A stretch of 64,000 nucleotides of DNA from NCBI RefSeq assembly GCF_009762775.1, contig NZ_CP046401.1, forward strand, positions 7,747,311 to 7,811,310, in the 5' to 3' direction. Made by a program: the position numbers and the translations under genes. This stretch comes from Maribellus comscasis (GTDB lineage: Bacteria; Bacteroidota; Bacteroidia; Bacteroidales; Prolixibacteraceae). Shown one piece after another: positions 63,707 through 64,000 of the stretch. Every line of letters begins with the position of its first letter. The stretch's first letter is position 1. The notes below the pieces were generated by a model. That model saw only the letters and a program-made list of their open reading frames with translations, did no database searches and was not told where the DNA came from.

Positions 63707-64000
63707 TAAACCAATTAGTGTTGATATAAATTGTTATGACAACAAAAACCCAACTACTACCAACCAGATATACTATTAACTATCAACACATTACACACAA
63801 ACAACTCACTTACAACAACTTAGATAAGTCTGAAAATAATCAAATTTTAAACCACTGATAGAGAAAACAATATAGTAATCACGAAAAAATCAATAGCAAT
63901 TTCATTTTTTTTTTAACTTTTTTTTCGCAAATTTTGTTTTCGGGAATACTGAGAATTATAAAGAATTATTTTGTAGAACCTCATTAACTTGCGTTTTTAA
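63707..64000. other. Non-coding edge of the window
   Basis: No gene was found. The segment is very AT-rich with long T-runs at 63905-63926. TGTTGATA at 63719-63726 and TATCAACA at 63781-63788 form an inverted pair one base off the DnaA-box core TATCCACA, and TTACACACA (63791-63799) is two mismatches from a full box. This could be the upstream region of a plus-strand gene beyond the window. Confidence 0.25.

Noticed and set aside
1..64000. Search by eye for CRISPR arrays, tRNA or rRNA genes and transposases
   Set aside because: No regularly spaced direct repeats, cloverleaf-like segments or transposase motifs were found; a tool search (tRNAscan-SE, ISfinder) would be needed to exclude weak cases.

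Overview
The window looks like chromosomal DNA of a Bacteroidota member, most likely order Marinilabiliales (Prolixibacteraceae-like); the genus is a guess. The basis is AT-rich sequence, two complete SusC/SusD pairs each with its own ECF sigma and FecR anti-sigma gene, a type IX secretion sorting domain, a Bacteroidetes-type LptD, and promoters of the TTTG / TAnnTTTG type (Bacteroidetes housekeeping consensus) in front of several genes.

Region 1 (1-28.9 kb) is polysaccharide utilisation. A truncated FG-GAP lipoprotein and a secreted beta-helix protein precede a fused alpha/beta E1 dehydrogenase. PUL 1 (5.6-18.0 kb, minus strand) runs ECF sigma, FecR, SusC, SusD, SGNH esterase, type I sulfatase, GH28-like beta-helix and a second beta-helix protein, which suggests a sulfated, acylated, probably uronate-containing glycan. 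PUL 2 (18.6-28.9 kb, minus strand) runs ECF sigma, FecR, SusC, SusD, a GH36/raffinose-synthase-like lipoprotein and a SASA esterase. In both PULs a hairpin lies between fecR and susC and a longer one lies directly after susD.

Region 2 (29-44.5 kb) is a sugar-acid locus built around a LacI regulator. On the minus strand a hexuronate-type MFS transporter, a UroD-like protein and a DUF6807/PmoA lipoprotein form a tight operon. On the plus strand come a lipoyl-less E2-type acyltransferase, the LacI regulator (no ordinary start codon), a mannonate-oxidoreductase-type SDR, a Tat-exported Gfo/Idh protein, a PfkB (KDG-kinase-like) kinase, a LarA-type nickel-pincer epimerase, a second Gfo/Idh protein, pdxB and gnd. 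No uronate isomerase, mannonate dehydratase or KDPG aldolase is present here. LarA-type epimerase plus sugar kinase plus 6-phosphogluconate dehydrogenase suggests a possible mannonate to gluconate to 6-phosphogluconate to ribulose-5-phosphate route. This is the most interesting system in the window and is inference from gene content.

Region 3 (44.5-64 kb) is mostly core functions: a MATE exporter, a DUF5916 outer-membrane protein, a three-gene biotin-dependent acyl-CoA carboxylase, the rpsF-rpsR-rplI operon, ridA, lptD, a SPOR-type amidase and an MCE/MlaD protein with a SPOR-like tail. Between rplI and ridA lies a decaying accessory patch: a type IX secreted protein whose sorting domain is split off by a frameshift, an intact lipoprotein, and a paralogue of that lipoprotein broken by at least two frame disruptions. 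No tRNA, rRNA, CRISPR array or insertion sequence was recognised.
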